The notes beneath the pieces are model-generated. The model saw only the letters and a program-made list of their open reading frames with translations, was not told the DNA's origin and ran no database searches. From Nitrospiraceae bacterium (GTDB taxonomy: Bacteria > Nitrospirota > Nitrospiria > Nitrospirales > UBA8639): a stretch of DNA of 7,629 nt. Made by a program: the position numbers and the translations under genes. The stretch covers positions 2,014 through 9,642 of the forward strand of contig DOFS01000574.1 in the NCBI GenBank assembly GCA_003523945.1, read 5' to 3'. This document shows, piece after piece, positions 1 through 6,963 of the stretch. The number at the start of each line of letters is the position of its first letter. Position 1 is the stretch's first letter.

Positions 1-3000
1 GCCACAGGTAGAGCTGGTCTTTCGTCAAAAAGTAGGTGAGCAGTCCCACTCGAGGCGCCAGGAGCTGCTGGACCCCTTCCAGATTGAGCGGATCCACGGA
101 AACAAAACTGCTGAGCGCTGGATTCTGCTGTTTGACCTCCAGGATGGCCTCTTCATACAGGGCCTTCGTGTTGCGATATCGTTCCTGAAGGTCGGCAGGG
201 GGTTCCTCATACGTCCCCATTTCAGATTTAAGTGAATCCACTGTTGAAGCCAGCCTGTTGATTTTGGTCCAGGTTTCCTGGTCACCTTGGTTTTTGAACG
301 AAAGCTTTTGGTTACCCAACAGGTCGATAAAACTTCTGGATCGTGAGCGTTCTAAAAAATTAAAGGCGTCATCAGTCCGGTTCATCGTGATGAGCAGGGT
401 GATGATGTCCCGGTACAGATCCAGTTTGTTGGTCTGGAAACTATTGCGGAGTTCATCGATTTTCAGAGCGGCCCGCATGCCTTCCACCACCTCGACCCCT
501 TTGGTAAACCAGGTCAGGGCGTCCGGGAGCTTTCCTTCCTCCCTTAACAGGGTGGCCTTGCCCGCTGCGGCCCGCCATTCTACTTCCTTGATGCCGTATC
601 GCTGAGAGATCTCATGTGCCTGCTCGTAATAATCAAGGGCCTGTTCGGGTCGGAGGAGAGCCTTATTGACATTACCCAGTTCTAACAAGGCTTTGACCCA
701 ATTGATGACATTGTTGATCTCGGCGCTGATCTGCTCGGCTTTGATGAAATGCCCTTCAGCCTCTTCCAACTGGCCCATGGCCAGTAAGGAGATCCCGATA
801 TTCCGATGGTCGTAGCCTAAACCCCATTGGCTCTTAAGGGACTCGTCAAGCGTTTTCGCCTGTTGAAAATAGTCCAGCGCGGTGGCATGGGCCTCCCGTT
901 GTCGATAGATCAACCCCAGATTGTTGAGCGAAGAGGCTAACTCGGTTTGAATATTGGAAGATTGGCTGAGCGTGACCGCGTCGTGTAAATGGACGAGTCC
1001 CTTGTCGGTGTCGTTGAGTGTCCAGTAAATCAACCCGCGGGTATTTTTCACCATGATCCGCAATTGCGGGTCATTGGCCTGTTCGGCTTTTTTGTCGGCC
1101 TGGGTTAAGAGCTGAAATGCCGTTTGATAGTTTCCCTGGAACCAGGCCACATTGGCGAGATAGAGATCGCCCGTCGCCAGTAGCATGGGATCATCTAATT
1201 CTTTGGCAATGGACAGGGCCTCGTGGTAGCGTTCGGCGGCCTGGTCGAATAGGCCCACTTTTTCATACGTCAATCCCACTTCATACAGCACTTCGGCTTC
1301 TCCCTGTGGATCGCCTTGCTCCTGGTAGAGTTTCAGGGCGGCCAGGAAGTTTTCCCTGGCTTTTTCATACCGTCCCAATCGAAGATAATAAATACGGCCG
1401 ATCCGCCGGTATTGAAAGGCCGTGTGCCCCATTTCCCCGATTTCCTGGTACAGGGAAAACGACTGATTGAATTGTTCCAGGGCTTCCGTATAGGCCCCCA
1501 TATTTTCACGGACAATTCCCAAGGTGGCCATGCCTTCCGCCAGGCGATCAAGCTCTTTACGTTGTTCCCAGATCTGGTTGGCCTGTTCGAGATGTTGCAC
1601 GGCGATGTCAAAATGTTCAAGACGGGAATGCAGAATGCCCAATCGGTATTCCGCCTCGGCCCGCTCGTTAACCGGGGTCTCCGGTGTGAGCGCATCCAGG
1701 AGTTTCTGTTGAAAGAAGATGCCCTTTTCGTAATCGCTGACTTCAAAAGCAGTTTCAACCGCCAGGGTGGTGAGTTCCTTGAAGTCCTGCCGCCTTGAGG
1801 CATGTTCGATGAGGGCAAGCGCATGTTCGATGTGCCGTAAGGAGGCAGGAAAATCCTTGGTTTCAAATGCATGAATGGCCTCTGCCACTTCCTGGTCATA
1901 GATGGATGCGGCATATTCCTGTCGTTCGGCCGGACCCATGCCGGCAAATCCGTAGTGGCGGAAGGAATATTTTTCCGTATCTGATCCCCAGAGATCTTTC
2001 GATGCGGCCATCACCGCCTCGTCGGGAGGAAGTGTGTTGAGATGCGTCAGATATTGGTTCAGGAACCCGGTGGCCGTTTGGGTATCGAGCGGAATCCGGC
2101 TCACGATGACATGGGGAAAGCCGGCGCGCAGGAGAGCGGAAATCAGCACCGATGGAGAAGGCGACGAGGATGGACTGCCGCCGAACAACAGGATCGAATG
2201 ATGTTGGCTGCCCGCAAAATCAAGCACGGAGACAAATTCTCGAACATCCTGGGCTTGCTGAACTTCAAAGGCGAACTCATCCGGGTTTTGTACAAACGCT
2301 GCAATGTTCGTGTGAGAGGCCAGGGGAAGGTCGTGAGCCTCAACTCCGCTAAATTGTTCGAGCACGAACGGGATTTCTCCCGCACTCGAGGGAGTAGAAG
2401 GGCGAAACGTGCTTGGGGTGGTGATGTGGGAGAAAAAGAGGCTGCGCTGATGATAGCCATTCAGGAACTCATAGAAGTTGCTGACCCACGTGAGGGGTTT
2501 CTGATCGAGCGCCAGCGAAGGGAGCGAAGATTCCAGTTCCTGTGGCATCGAGACATAGGCGGAGGCCGATTGTCCCAGCCGTCGGTGAAATTCTTCATCC
2601 CCGGTGACCTCTTTTCCCATGACTACCAGCGGGCTGTAATGGAGTGTGTCCCCGTTATGAATAAAGCCATGATAGCCGTTCATGCCTTGAAGGATTTTGA
2701 GATAAGGATGTTGCGCGTCAACGCTCAAAAATATCAGGTCCCTGGTCGGAGGATAGGCCCAGAAGGACGCGGTGGCCCAGGGATATTCTTCAAAAAGGCC
2801 ATAGAGTGTGTCCTGGAGGGCTTGAGCCAGCTCCTCGATTGCCGCGACGTCCCCTTCATTTCTAGCTTGCCGGAGTTCCCCGAGTAAGGATTTCAATTCC
2901 GGTTCATAGTCTCCCAAGCCTTTCAGGAACACGGCTTCTCCCAGTGTTTCGTACACGGCGCTGGTCATTTGTCGAATGCTTAGTTGCTCCGCCACGGTGA

Positions 3001-6000
3001 AGGCCTCGTCGGGCTGTCCATCTTCGATCAATTGATCCACCGAGAGCCGGATCAGACGTTCGTATGCGGGCCAGGTATTGGCCGGACCGGTACGGGGGTC
3101 GGTTTGCGCCGGGAACCGGAGGACGGTCTCAATGGATTGGTTGAGAAAGCTTTTACGCGTGAGGGGATCAGCAGCCTCTTCGGCTTGAGACAGGTACCAC
3201 AACCAGCTATTGGGCGATTGCCGGTCTTCGGCCAGTGTAAATAGGTCGGCCTGAATACGGCGATAGACCTGAGATTGATCCGCCGTGCGTGCTAATTCGG
3301 CCTGGTTCAACTTCACCAGAAATCGGGCGGAGAGACGTTGAGGCTCAGAAAATAAGGCCGGCTTCTGAAGAAGCGAGTCGGCTTTCTGATAATACGACCA
3401 TGGAAGAGTCTTATAGGTGAACTGTTCATGCATCCGTTGGACGGCTTCCACAGGCTTGAGCTTCGGGTTCAGCGAGGGTTCAGGAAGAAGAGAAAGGAGC
3501 ATGGCCGTGTTGGTGAGGGTAAAGAACAGATTGCGGTCTTCATAGCTCCGTTGCTGAAGATCCTGAATGCCCGAGGTGATTGCCTCCAGCAGGCTGTGGT
3601 CCGGGGTGTCGCCCTGTAAGAGGCTTTCGACGGCCAGCGTGGAAAGGTTGTAGATGTTGACGCTGGTCCCGAACGGGATATTCAACGTCCGGGTGTATTG
3701 TAGGGATTGTCGAAAGGCCTCCATGGCCTGCACAGGTTCATCTAATTGGTGAGAAAGCACTCCCAGCCGGTTCAGGACAATGGCTTTTTCTGTCAGGGTT
3801 GCCGCATCCTGGTTGTCTGGAGACATCTCTTTGAGCAGCGCGAGTTTTTTTCGATAATAATCTCGTGCGGGACCGGGTTCGTCCAATTGTTCATATGTGC
3901 TGGCGATATAGCTGAACATGAGCTTTTGTTCGCCCATCCGGTCGAATCCGCTGGCGGCTTGAGACCCGCCTTCATTGAGGGCCACATTGACATTAAACAG
4001 GCCTGGCCCTTTTGAGAGGGTTTTTCCGCCGCCCGCGGTGAGATGGTCCAGGCTGGTAAAGTAACTGTTCAATGCCTCTTTAAGTTCCTTGCGCCCACCG
4101 GTTTCGCTGGAGCGGCTCAGATTAAAGAGGTTTACTCCGATATTTCGCTGGAGCAGGGTGACGTTCTGTTCCTGCCCCAATTCACGGTTGATCGCCAAGG
4201 CCTGCGAAAAAGCCTCAATCGCTTTGGCATATTGTCCGGTGTCCTGATGGGACAGACCCATGCGTTCCAGGATTTCAGCTTGTAGACTTGTCTGATCGGG
4301 AGGCACGTTTCGTAAGGCCAACTGATATTGCACCAGGGATTCCTCGGTACGTCCGGATTTAAAACAGGCTTCTCCATAATTTTTACGATAGAGCAATTCG
4401 GTGATGGTCTCGCCGGACGGAGCAAATTGCTCCTCACGCTGCCGGTAATGTCGATAGGCTTCGCGGGCATTCGAGAGAGCCAGGTAGGTATTCCCCAAAT
4501 TTAAGAGCAGTTGCGATTCCACGTCGGGAAAGCGACCGGCGTCATTGAGCTCCAGGGCGATGCGATACTCCTGTTCGGCTTTCTCAAGATAGCCCTGTTT
4601 GCCGGACGTCCGTTCGGTTTGTTCGTAGGCCCATCCCAGGGTTTGGTGGACATACCCCAGGGCGGGATCTTTTTTCATGGCCCTTTGAAGCAGTTTGATC
4701 ACCAGCGGCAAGTCCGGCGGCTCGGTATAGGACAAGGCCAGGGCCTGGCCATATTGATAGACCGCGTGATCCGGGTGTGCCTTGACCAGGTCGGTATACC
4801 AGGTTTGGACTTCCGTGGTGTCCTTGAGCATGACTTTGGTTTCAATATAGGCCCGATGGGCTTCTACCGAATCGGGATATTGGTCGATCAGGTGTTTCAG
4901 CGATTTTGCGGCGATGCGAGTCTCCCCCACCTTCCGGTCCTTTAGCGCTTTTTTCACCAATTGCAAAATGAGTAGATTCCTGGTTCCTTCGAGTTCAGTC
5001 TGATTTTCTCCGGTGAACTGACTCAAGGCCGCATACGTATCCGCTGCTTCCTGGTACCGTTCCGATTTCGAAAGGATTGCGCCTTTTTTCCGGTAGGCCT
5101 GAATGACGAGTTCGTTGGGGAGGTCGGGAACCGGGATGACGAAATCCAGGGTTTCCAGGGCGGACAGTTGTTCTCCCTGTTCATGATAAAGATCGGCGAT
5201 GGTGAGTCGAGTGGTGGCGATCAACACGGGAAGGTCAGGATGCAGGGTGATGATATTGTTGAGCGCAGTAATACGCTCACGATTCGTTTCACCCTGTTGG
5301 GAGAGCGCCACGACCTGTTGGATGGCTCGTTTGCCCCAGGAAGAACGTTCGCCGAATAATTGAATGACATCCACGAACACGCGGATTACATTGGGGGCGT
5401 CTCCCAGAATTCGATAGGCTTCCCCTCTGGTGAAGAGGCCCTTGGCTCGAATCTCTTTGTCTTGCAGGTCTTCGACTTTGACAAGGTATTCCAAGGCCGT
5501 GAGGGGATCATCCGCGAAAAGATAGAGCCGGCCAGCCTCAATCAGAGCTTGACCGTACACCTCATCCATGTCCCGGTGCTCCTGCCCGGTCGTGAGTATT
5601 TCAGACGCGCCACTGGTGACTAGCCGCCGCCTTGCCGCGGAACTGATCCCTCGGGCCTGCTCCTGGACACCCAAGCTGATGGTTTGTATCCGGGCCAACG
5701 CGCCGATTCGGCCCGATTGGTGGGTGTAGGGCTCCAGGGATTGGCGGGCTGCCAGAAAATTTCCCTCCTGTGTCTGTGTCTCCGAGAGAGAGAAATCAAA
5801 TTCCGCTCGTGCATTAGGAGGCTGTTGTGCCATCAAATTGTGAGAAATATTTCCGAGCACCAGGAGCGCTTGATCCAGCTGCCCATGATCCCGATAAGAG
5901 GCGGCCAGCGTCTTGGCGTGGTCGAGGCTGACATAGTCATTGAGAAATGCGGGAATGTCGATCCGGAAAATATCCCCGGCTTTCAGATCGGAGTAATAGA

Positions 6001-6874
6001 GGAAATCCCCTGACACAGCAGGATAGATATGAAATTGGTTTCCCGGGGTCATCCGATAGAGTTTTTGAGGTTCAGGCTGCTGCGGGTCCCATTGTCTCAT
6101 CCAAATGGATGATTCATCATCCGTATCGACCAGCCCGTCACCGTTGGTATCCTGTTCATATCGGGAAAACACCAGGGGACGATTCGTGGAAAGTTCAGCG
6201 GGATTGTGATCCAGGGCGGGCCAGAGATCCATGATATTTCCGTCCTGGTCAAATGCGGTGGAACTCTTGTCCTGAAGATTCAGCAGGGTCAGATTAGTGC
6301 CATCGGAATACAGGAGCTGTCCCTGACCATTCACGGAAAAGCTGATGGCCTGGGGAACGACCAATTCTTCCGATTGGTTCGCGAAGGATTTCCGGTAGAT
6401 GGCTGAGGTGTTTTGAAGCGGATCGCTTTTGAGATACAAAAATCCTTGTTCATCCTGATCCCACTGAGGCGCCGCATCGGCGCTGGTTAAATCCGTCAAT
6501 CGTTGCTCTTCACGAGTAATGAGGTCCAGGAGGTAGACATCCCCGCGGGGATCGGATTTATGCGACACATACAAGAGTCGGGTGCCATCACGGTTCAGGG
6601 CTGGTTCCTGGTCACTGGCAGGGTGAGTGGTCATTTGGCGTGGAAGCGTAAGGGCGGAACTCCTAAGAGTTTGGACCCAGATATCCAGACTGCCGGAACG
6701 AGTCGAGACAAAGGCGAGCGTTTGTCCATCGATGGAGACAGACGGTTGATAATCCAGTGCGGGATGAGTGGTCAAACGTTCAGGTGTCCCAGCGAGAGCG
6801 GGTAGGGAGGAATAGAAGACTCCAGCCAGGCCCGTCAGGGCTATGAAACCCCACACGGCTCCGTGAATCTTCAA
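1..6874 (-). CDS. Giant exported propeller-TPR-CHAT protein (3' end beyond the window)
   Basis: This is an unbroken minus-strand frame of 2,291 codons from a TTG at 6872-6874 to the window edge; the C-terminus is missing. Domain order, numbered from the TTG: signal peptide 1-28 (MKIHG n-region, hydrophobic core, ALPA-type end with Ala-Leu-Ala before Gly29); six PD40/TolB-like propeller blades about 32-310; irregular TPR solenoid about 312-1290; degenerate CHAT-like domain about 1332-1650; ten 40-residue TPRs 1738-2137; a linker with the typical ERSRSRSFIDLL motif at 2175-2186; and the start of a second CHAT domain from about 2252. Known CHAT domains are caspase-like cysteine peptidases, often fed by TPRs. 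The signal peptide places the protein outside the cytoplasm. An in-frame ATG at 6989-6991 would add 39 residues. I prefer the TTG because it directly yields a good signal peptide, has AGAAGG just upstream, and the extension is rich in rare-looking codons and spans a perfect hairpin. The frame is certain; the start and exact function are not. Confidence 0.95.
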   Translation of the reverse strand, partial: MKIHGAVWGFIALTGLAGVFYSSLPALAGTPERLTTHPALDYQPSVSIDGQTLAFVSTRSGSLDIWVQTLRSSALTLPRQMTTHPASDQEPALNRDGTRLLYVSHKSDPRGDVYLLDLITREEQRLTDLTSADAAPQWDQDEQGFLYLKSDPLQNTSAIYRKSFANQSEELVVPQAISFSVNGQGQLLYSDGTNLTLLNLQDKSSTAFDQDGNIMDLWPALDHNPAELSTNRPLVFSRYEQDTNGDGLVDTDDESSIWMRQWDPQQPEPQKLYRMTPGNQFHIYPAVSGDFLYYSDLKAGDIFRIDIPAFLNDYVSLDHAKTLAASYRDHGQLDQALLVLGNISHNLMAQQPPNARAEFDFSLSETQTQEGNFLAARQSLEPYTHQSGRIGALARIQTISLGVQEQARGISSAARRRLVTSGASEILTTGQEHRDMDEVYGQALIEAGRLYLFADDPLTALEYLVKVEDLQDKEIRAKGLFTRGEAYRILGDAPNVIRVFVDVIQLFGERSSWGKRAIQQVVALSQQGETNRERITALNNIITLHPDLPVLIATTRLTIADLYHEQGEQLSALETLDFVIPVPDLPNELVIQAYRKKGAILSKSERYQEAADTYAALSQFTGENQTELEGTRNLLILQLVKKALKDRKVGETRIAAKSLKHLIDQYPDSVEAHRAYIETKVMLKDTTEVQTWYTDLVKAHPDHAVYQYGQALALSYTEPPDLPLVIKLLQRAMKKDPALGYVHQTLGWAYEQTERTSGKQGYLEKAEQEYRIALELNDAGRFPDVESQLLLNLGNTYLALSNAREAYRHYRQREEQFAPSGETITELLYRKNYGEACFKSGRTEESLVQYQLALRNVPPDQTSLQAEILERMGLSHQDTGQYAKAIEAFSQALAINRELGQEQNVTLLQRNIGVNLFNLSRSSETGGRKELKEALNSYFTSLDHLTAGGGKTLSKGPGLFNVNVALNEGGSQAASGFDRMGEQKLMFSYIASTYEQLDEPGPARDYYRKKLALLKEMSPDNQDAATLTEKAIVLNRLGVLSHQLDEPVQAMEAFRQSLQYTRTLNIPFGTSVNIYNLSTLAVESLLQGDTPDHSLLEAITSGIQDLQQRSYEDRNLFFTLTNTAMLLSLLPEPSLNPKLKPVEAVQRMHEQFTYKTLPWSYYQKADSLLQKPALFSEPQRLSARFLVKLNQAELARTADQSQVYRRIQADLFTLAEDRQSPNSWLWYLSQAEEAADPLTRKSFLNQSIETVLRFPAQTDPRTGPANTWPAYERLIRLSVDQLIEDGQPDEAFTVAEQLSIRQMTSAVYETLGEAVFLKGLGDYEPELKSLLGELRQARNEGDVAAIEELAQALQDTLYGLFEEYPWATASFWAYPPTRDLIFLSVDAQHPYLKILQGMNGYHGFIHNGDTLHYSPLVVMGKEVTGDEEFHRRLGQSASAYVSMPQELESSLPSLALDQKPLTWVSNFYEFLNGYHQRSLFFSHITTPSTFRPSTPSSAGEIPFVLEQFSGVEAHDLPLASHTNIAAFVQNPDEFAFEVQQAQDVREFVSVLDFAGSQHHSILLFGGSPSSSPSPSVLISALLRAGFPHVIVSRIPLDTQTATGFLNQYLTHLNTLPPDEAVMAASKDLWGSDTEKYSFRHYGFAGMGPAERQEYAASIYDQEVAEAIHAFETKDFPASLRHIEHALALIEHASRRQDFKELTTLAVETAFEVSDYEKGIFFQQKLLDALTPETPVNERAEAEYRLGILHSRLEHFDIAVQHLEQANQIWEQRKELDRLAEGMATLGIVRENMGAYTEALEQFNQSFSLYQEIGEMGHTAFQYRRIGRIYYLRLGRYEKARENFLAALKLYQEQGDPQGEAEVLYEVGLTYEKVGLFDQAAERYHEALSIAKELDDPMLLATGDLYLANVAWFQGNYQTAFQLLTQADKKAEQANDPQLRIMVKNTRGLIYWTLNDTDKGLVHLHDAVTLSQSSNIQTELASSLNNLGLIYRQREAHATALDYFQQAKTLDESLKSQWGLGYDHRNIGISLLAMGQLEEAEGHFIKAEQISAEINNVINWVKALLELGNVNKALLRPEQALDYYEQAHEISQRYGIKEVEWRAAAGKATLLREEGKLPDALTWFTKGVEVVEGMRAALKIDELRNSFQTNKLDLYRDIITLLITMNRTDDAFNFLERSRSRSFIDLLGNQKLSFKNQGDQETWTKINRLASTVDSLKSEMGTYEEPPADLQERYRNTKALYEEAILEVKQQNPALSSFVSVDPLNLEGVQQLLAPRVGLLTYFLTKDQLYLW
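2..340 (-). other. Pre-CHAT linker and beginning of the C-terminal CHAT domain (cut by window edge)
   Basis: The linker motif ERSRSRSFIDLL at residues 2175-2186 is the familiar helix that precedes CHAT peptidases. It is followed by a charged coiled segment, then SSFVSVDPLNLEGVQQLL and GLLTYFLTKDQLYLW at 2277-2291. This is the standard CHAT opening, in which a strand of Leu-Leu-x-Tyr-Phe precedes a Glu/Asp-x-Leu-Tyr-Leu strand. The catalytic His and Cys lie beyond the window, so activity cannot be judged here. Confidence 0.82.
464..1663 (-). repeat. Ten tandem 40-residue TPRs (120-base period)
   Basis: Residues 1738-2137 of the giant protein form ten consecutive repeats starting at 1738 and then every 40 residues with no insertion or deletion. 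Each has the TPR frame of Leu-Gly-x-x-Tyr or similar at positions 8-12, Gly or a polar residue near 17, Ala near 22 and a Tyr/Phe-rich second helix. Examples are LGIVRENMGAYTEALEQF and VGLTYEKVGLFDQAAERY. The 40-residue unit (not 34) with a longer second helix is the type seen next to CHAT domains and in kinesin-light-chain-like TPRs. At the DNA level the copies are diverged, so the array is old. Confidence 0.85.
1925..2881 (-). other. Domain: degenerate CHAT-like (pseudo-peptidase) region
   Basis: Residues about 1332-1650 follow the order of CHAT landmarks. There is a helical lead-in with RQARNEGDVAAIEELAQAL, a first strand DLIFLSVDA, then DLPLASHT at 1515-1522, which aligns with the catalytic-His motif (Leu-x-Leu-Ala-Thr-His). 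Next comes SILLFGGSP at 1560-1568, in place of the V-V-L-S-A-C-E-T strand. Then come LISALLRAGFPHVIVSRIPL and ATGFLNQYL, matching the Ala-Gly-Ala-x-x-Val-x-x-Ser-Leu-Trp-x-Val region, DEAVMAASKDLW, and a closing FRHYGFAGMG like the usual Trp-Ala-x-Phe-x-Leu-x-Gly end. His1521 is kept, but Gly1566 stands where the cysteine should be and the domain has no cysteine. It is therefore likely inactive. The assignment rests on motif order, not on a profile search. Confidence 0.7.
3005..5941 (-). other. Domain: long irregular TPR solenoid
   Basis: Residues about 312-1290 are almost wholly helical with many TPR signatures. Clear examples are LAASYRDHGQLDQALLVL near 321-338, IADLYHEQGEQLSALETL near 540-557, QTLGWAYEQT near 664-673 followed by YLEKAEQEYRIALEL, LGNTYLALSNAREAYRHY near 793-810, GLSHQDTGQYAKAIEAFSQAL near 873-893, and NRLGVLSHQLDEPVQAMEAF near 1035-1054. 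Spacing is irregular and some units are interrupted, unlike the second TPR block. TPRs mediate protein binding, and in TPR-CHAT proteins the solenoid controls the peptidase. The last part, from about 1150, is helical without clear TPR consensus. Confidence 0.8.
5945..6781 (-). other. Domain: six-bladed TolB/PD40-type beta-propeller
   Basis: Residues about 32-310 of the giant protein show six blade-like repeats. The first two are the clearest and share TTHPA-x-D near their start: QPSVSIDGQTLAFVSTRSG then DIW at 49-66, and EPALNRDGTRLLYVSHKSD then DVYLLD. Blades 3 to 6 follow near residues 126, 172, 214 and 273, each ending in a Tyr/Trp-rich strand (AIYRK, LTLLNL, SIWMRQW, DIFRIDI). The Ser/Asn-x-Asp-Gly then Leu-x-Tyr/Phe-x-Ser pattern is that of PD40 repeats in TolB and related periplasmic propellers, which bind proteins, peptides or envelope polymers. 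Here it would be the N-terminal sensor or docking module. Confidence 0.82.
6116..6151 (-). other. EF-hand/dockerin-like calcium loop within the propeller
   Basis: Residues 242-253 read DTNGDGLVDTDD. Asp1, Asn3, Asp5, Gly6, a hydrophobic residue at 8, Asp9 and Asp12 match the canonical 12-residue calcium loop. It sits between the two strands of the fifth blade. No second EF-hand or flanking helices are seen, so this is a single embedded loop of the kind found in extracellular proteins. Confidence 0.6.
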
Positions 6875-6877
6875 CGA

Positions 6878-6883
6878 CCTTCT
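6878..6883 (-). promoter_or_regulatory. Candidate ribosome binding site for the TTG start of the giant gene
   Basis: The minus strand reads AGAAGG, five of six bases of AGGAGG, followed by TCG and the TTG at 6874. The three-base spacer is shorter than usual, so initiation may be weak. The competing ATG at 6991 has only GGA a few bases upstream. This site is part of the reason for choosing the TTG but does not settle it. Confidence 0.4.
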
Positions 6884-6896
6884 GTCTGTTATTCCT

Positions 6897-6916
6897 GATG
6901 CTCCCTCGGGAGCATC
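6897..6916 (-). promoter_or_regulatory. Perfect hairpin between the lipoprotein gene and the giant gene
   Basis: The stem arm GATGCTCCC is followed after two bases by its exact complement GGGAGCATC, giving nine pairs on paper or eight pairs around a four-base CGAG loop on the minus-strand RNA. No T-run follows on either strand, so it is not a standard intrinsic terminator. It ends 13 bases before the candidate AGAAGG ribosome site of the giant gene. It could act as an mRNA processing or stability element, or set the expression ratio of the two genes. If translation instead starts at the ATG at 6991, the hairpin lies within codons. Confidence 0.55.
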
Positions 6917-6963
6917 TTGGCAACAGTGAGAAGGACGATTCCCCGGCAGTGTGGAATCTTGAG

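Larger units (their letters stand above)
6875..6963 (-). other. Intergenic spacer (89 bases) or alternative N-terminal extension
   Basis: The stretch lies between the lipoprotein stop and the preferred TTG start. It contains the hairpin and the AGAAGG site and nothing else I recognise. The giant gene's frame is also open through it up to an ATG at 6989-6991 inside the lipoprotein gene's end. That reading has clustered AGA, ATA, ACA and TCA codons and an adjacent Cys-Cys pair, whereas the remaining 2,291 residues appear to hold a single cysteine. Both points argue for non-coding spacer. Confidence 0.5.

Noticed and set aside
2042..2887. A 281-codon open frame on the plus strand, and several shorter ones across 1-6800
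   Set aside because: They lie wholly opposite the giant gene, whose frame shows continuous domain and repeat patterns. Their translations have no family pattern.
4010..4036. GGGKT as a possible Walker A nucleotide-binding loop
   Set aside because: The glycine required five residues before the Gly-Lys pair is absent, and no Walker B or ATPase fold surrounds it.
5770..5793. Simple GT/CT and GA-rich stretch as a microsatellite or phase-variable tract
   Set aside because: The repeats are imperfect and short, and encode ordinary residues (Ser-Leu-Ser-Glu-Thr-Gln-Thr-Gln). The frame is intact.
6539..6552. A 14-base perfect palindrome (ATCCCCGCGGGGAT) as an operator or origin site
   Set aside because: It lies inside the second propeller blade and simply encodes Asp-Pro-Arg-Gly-Asp. 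There is no second copy or promoter nearby.
6897..6916. The hairpin as an intrinsic terminator
   Set aside because: No T-tract follows on either strand.
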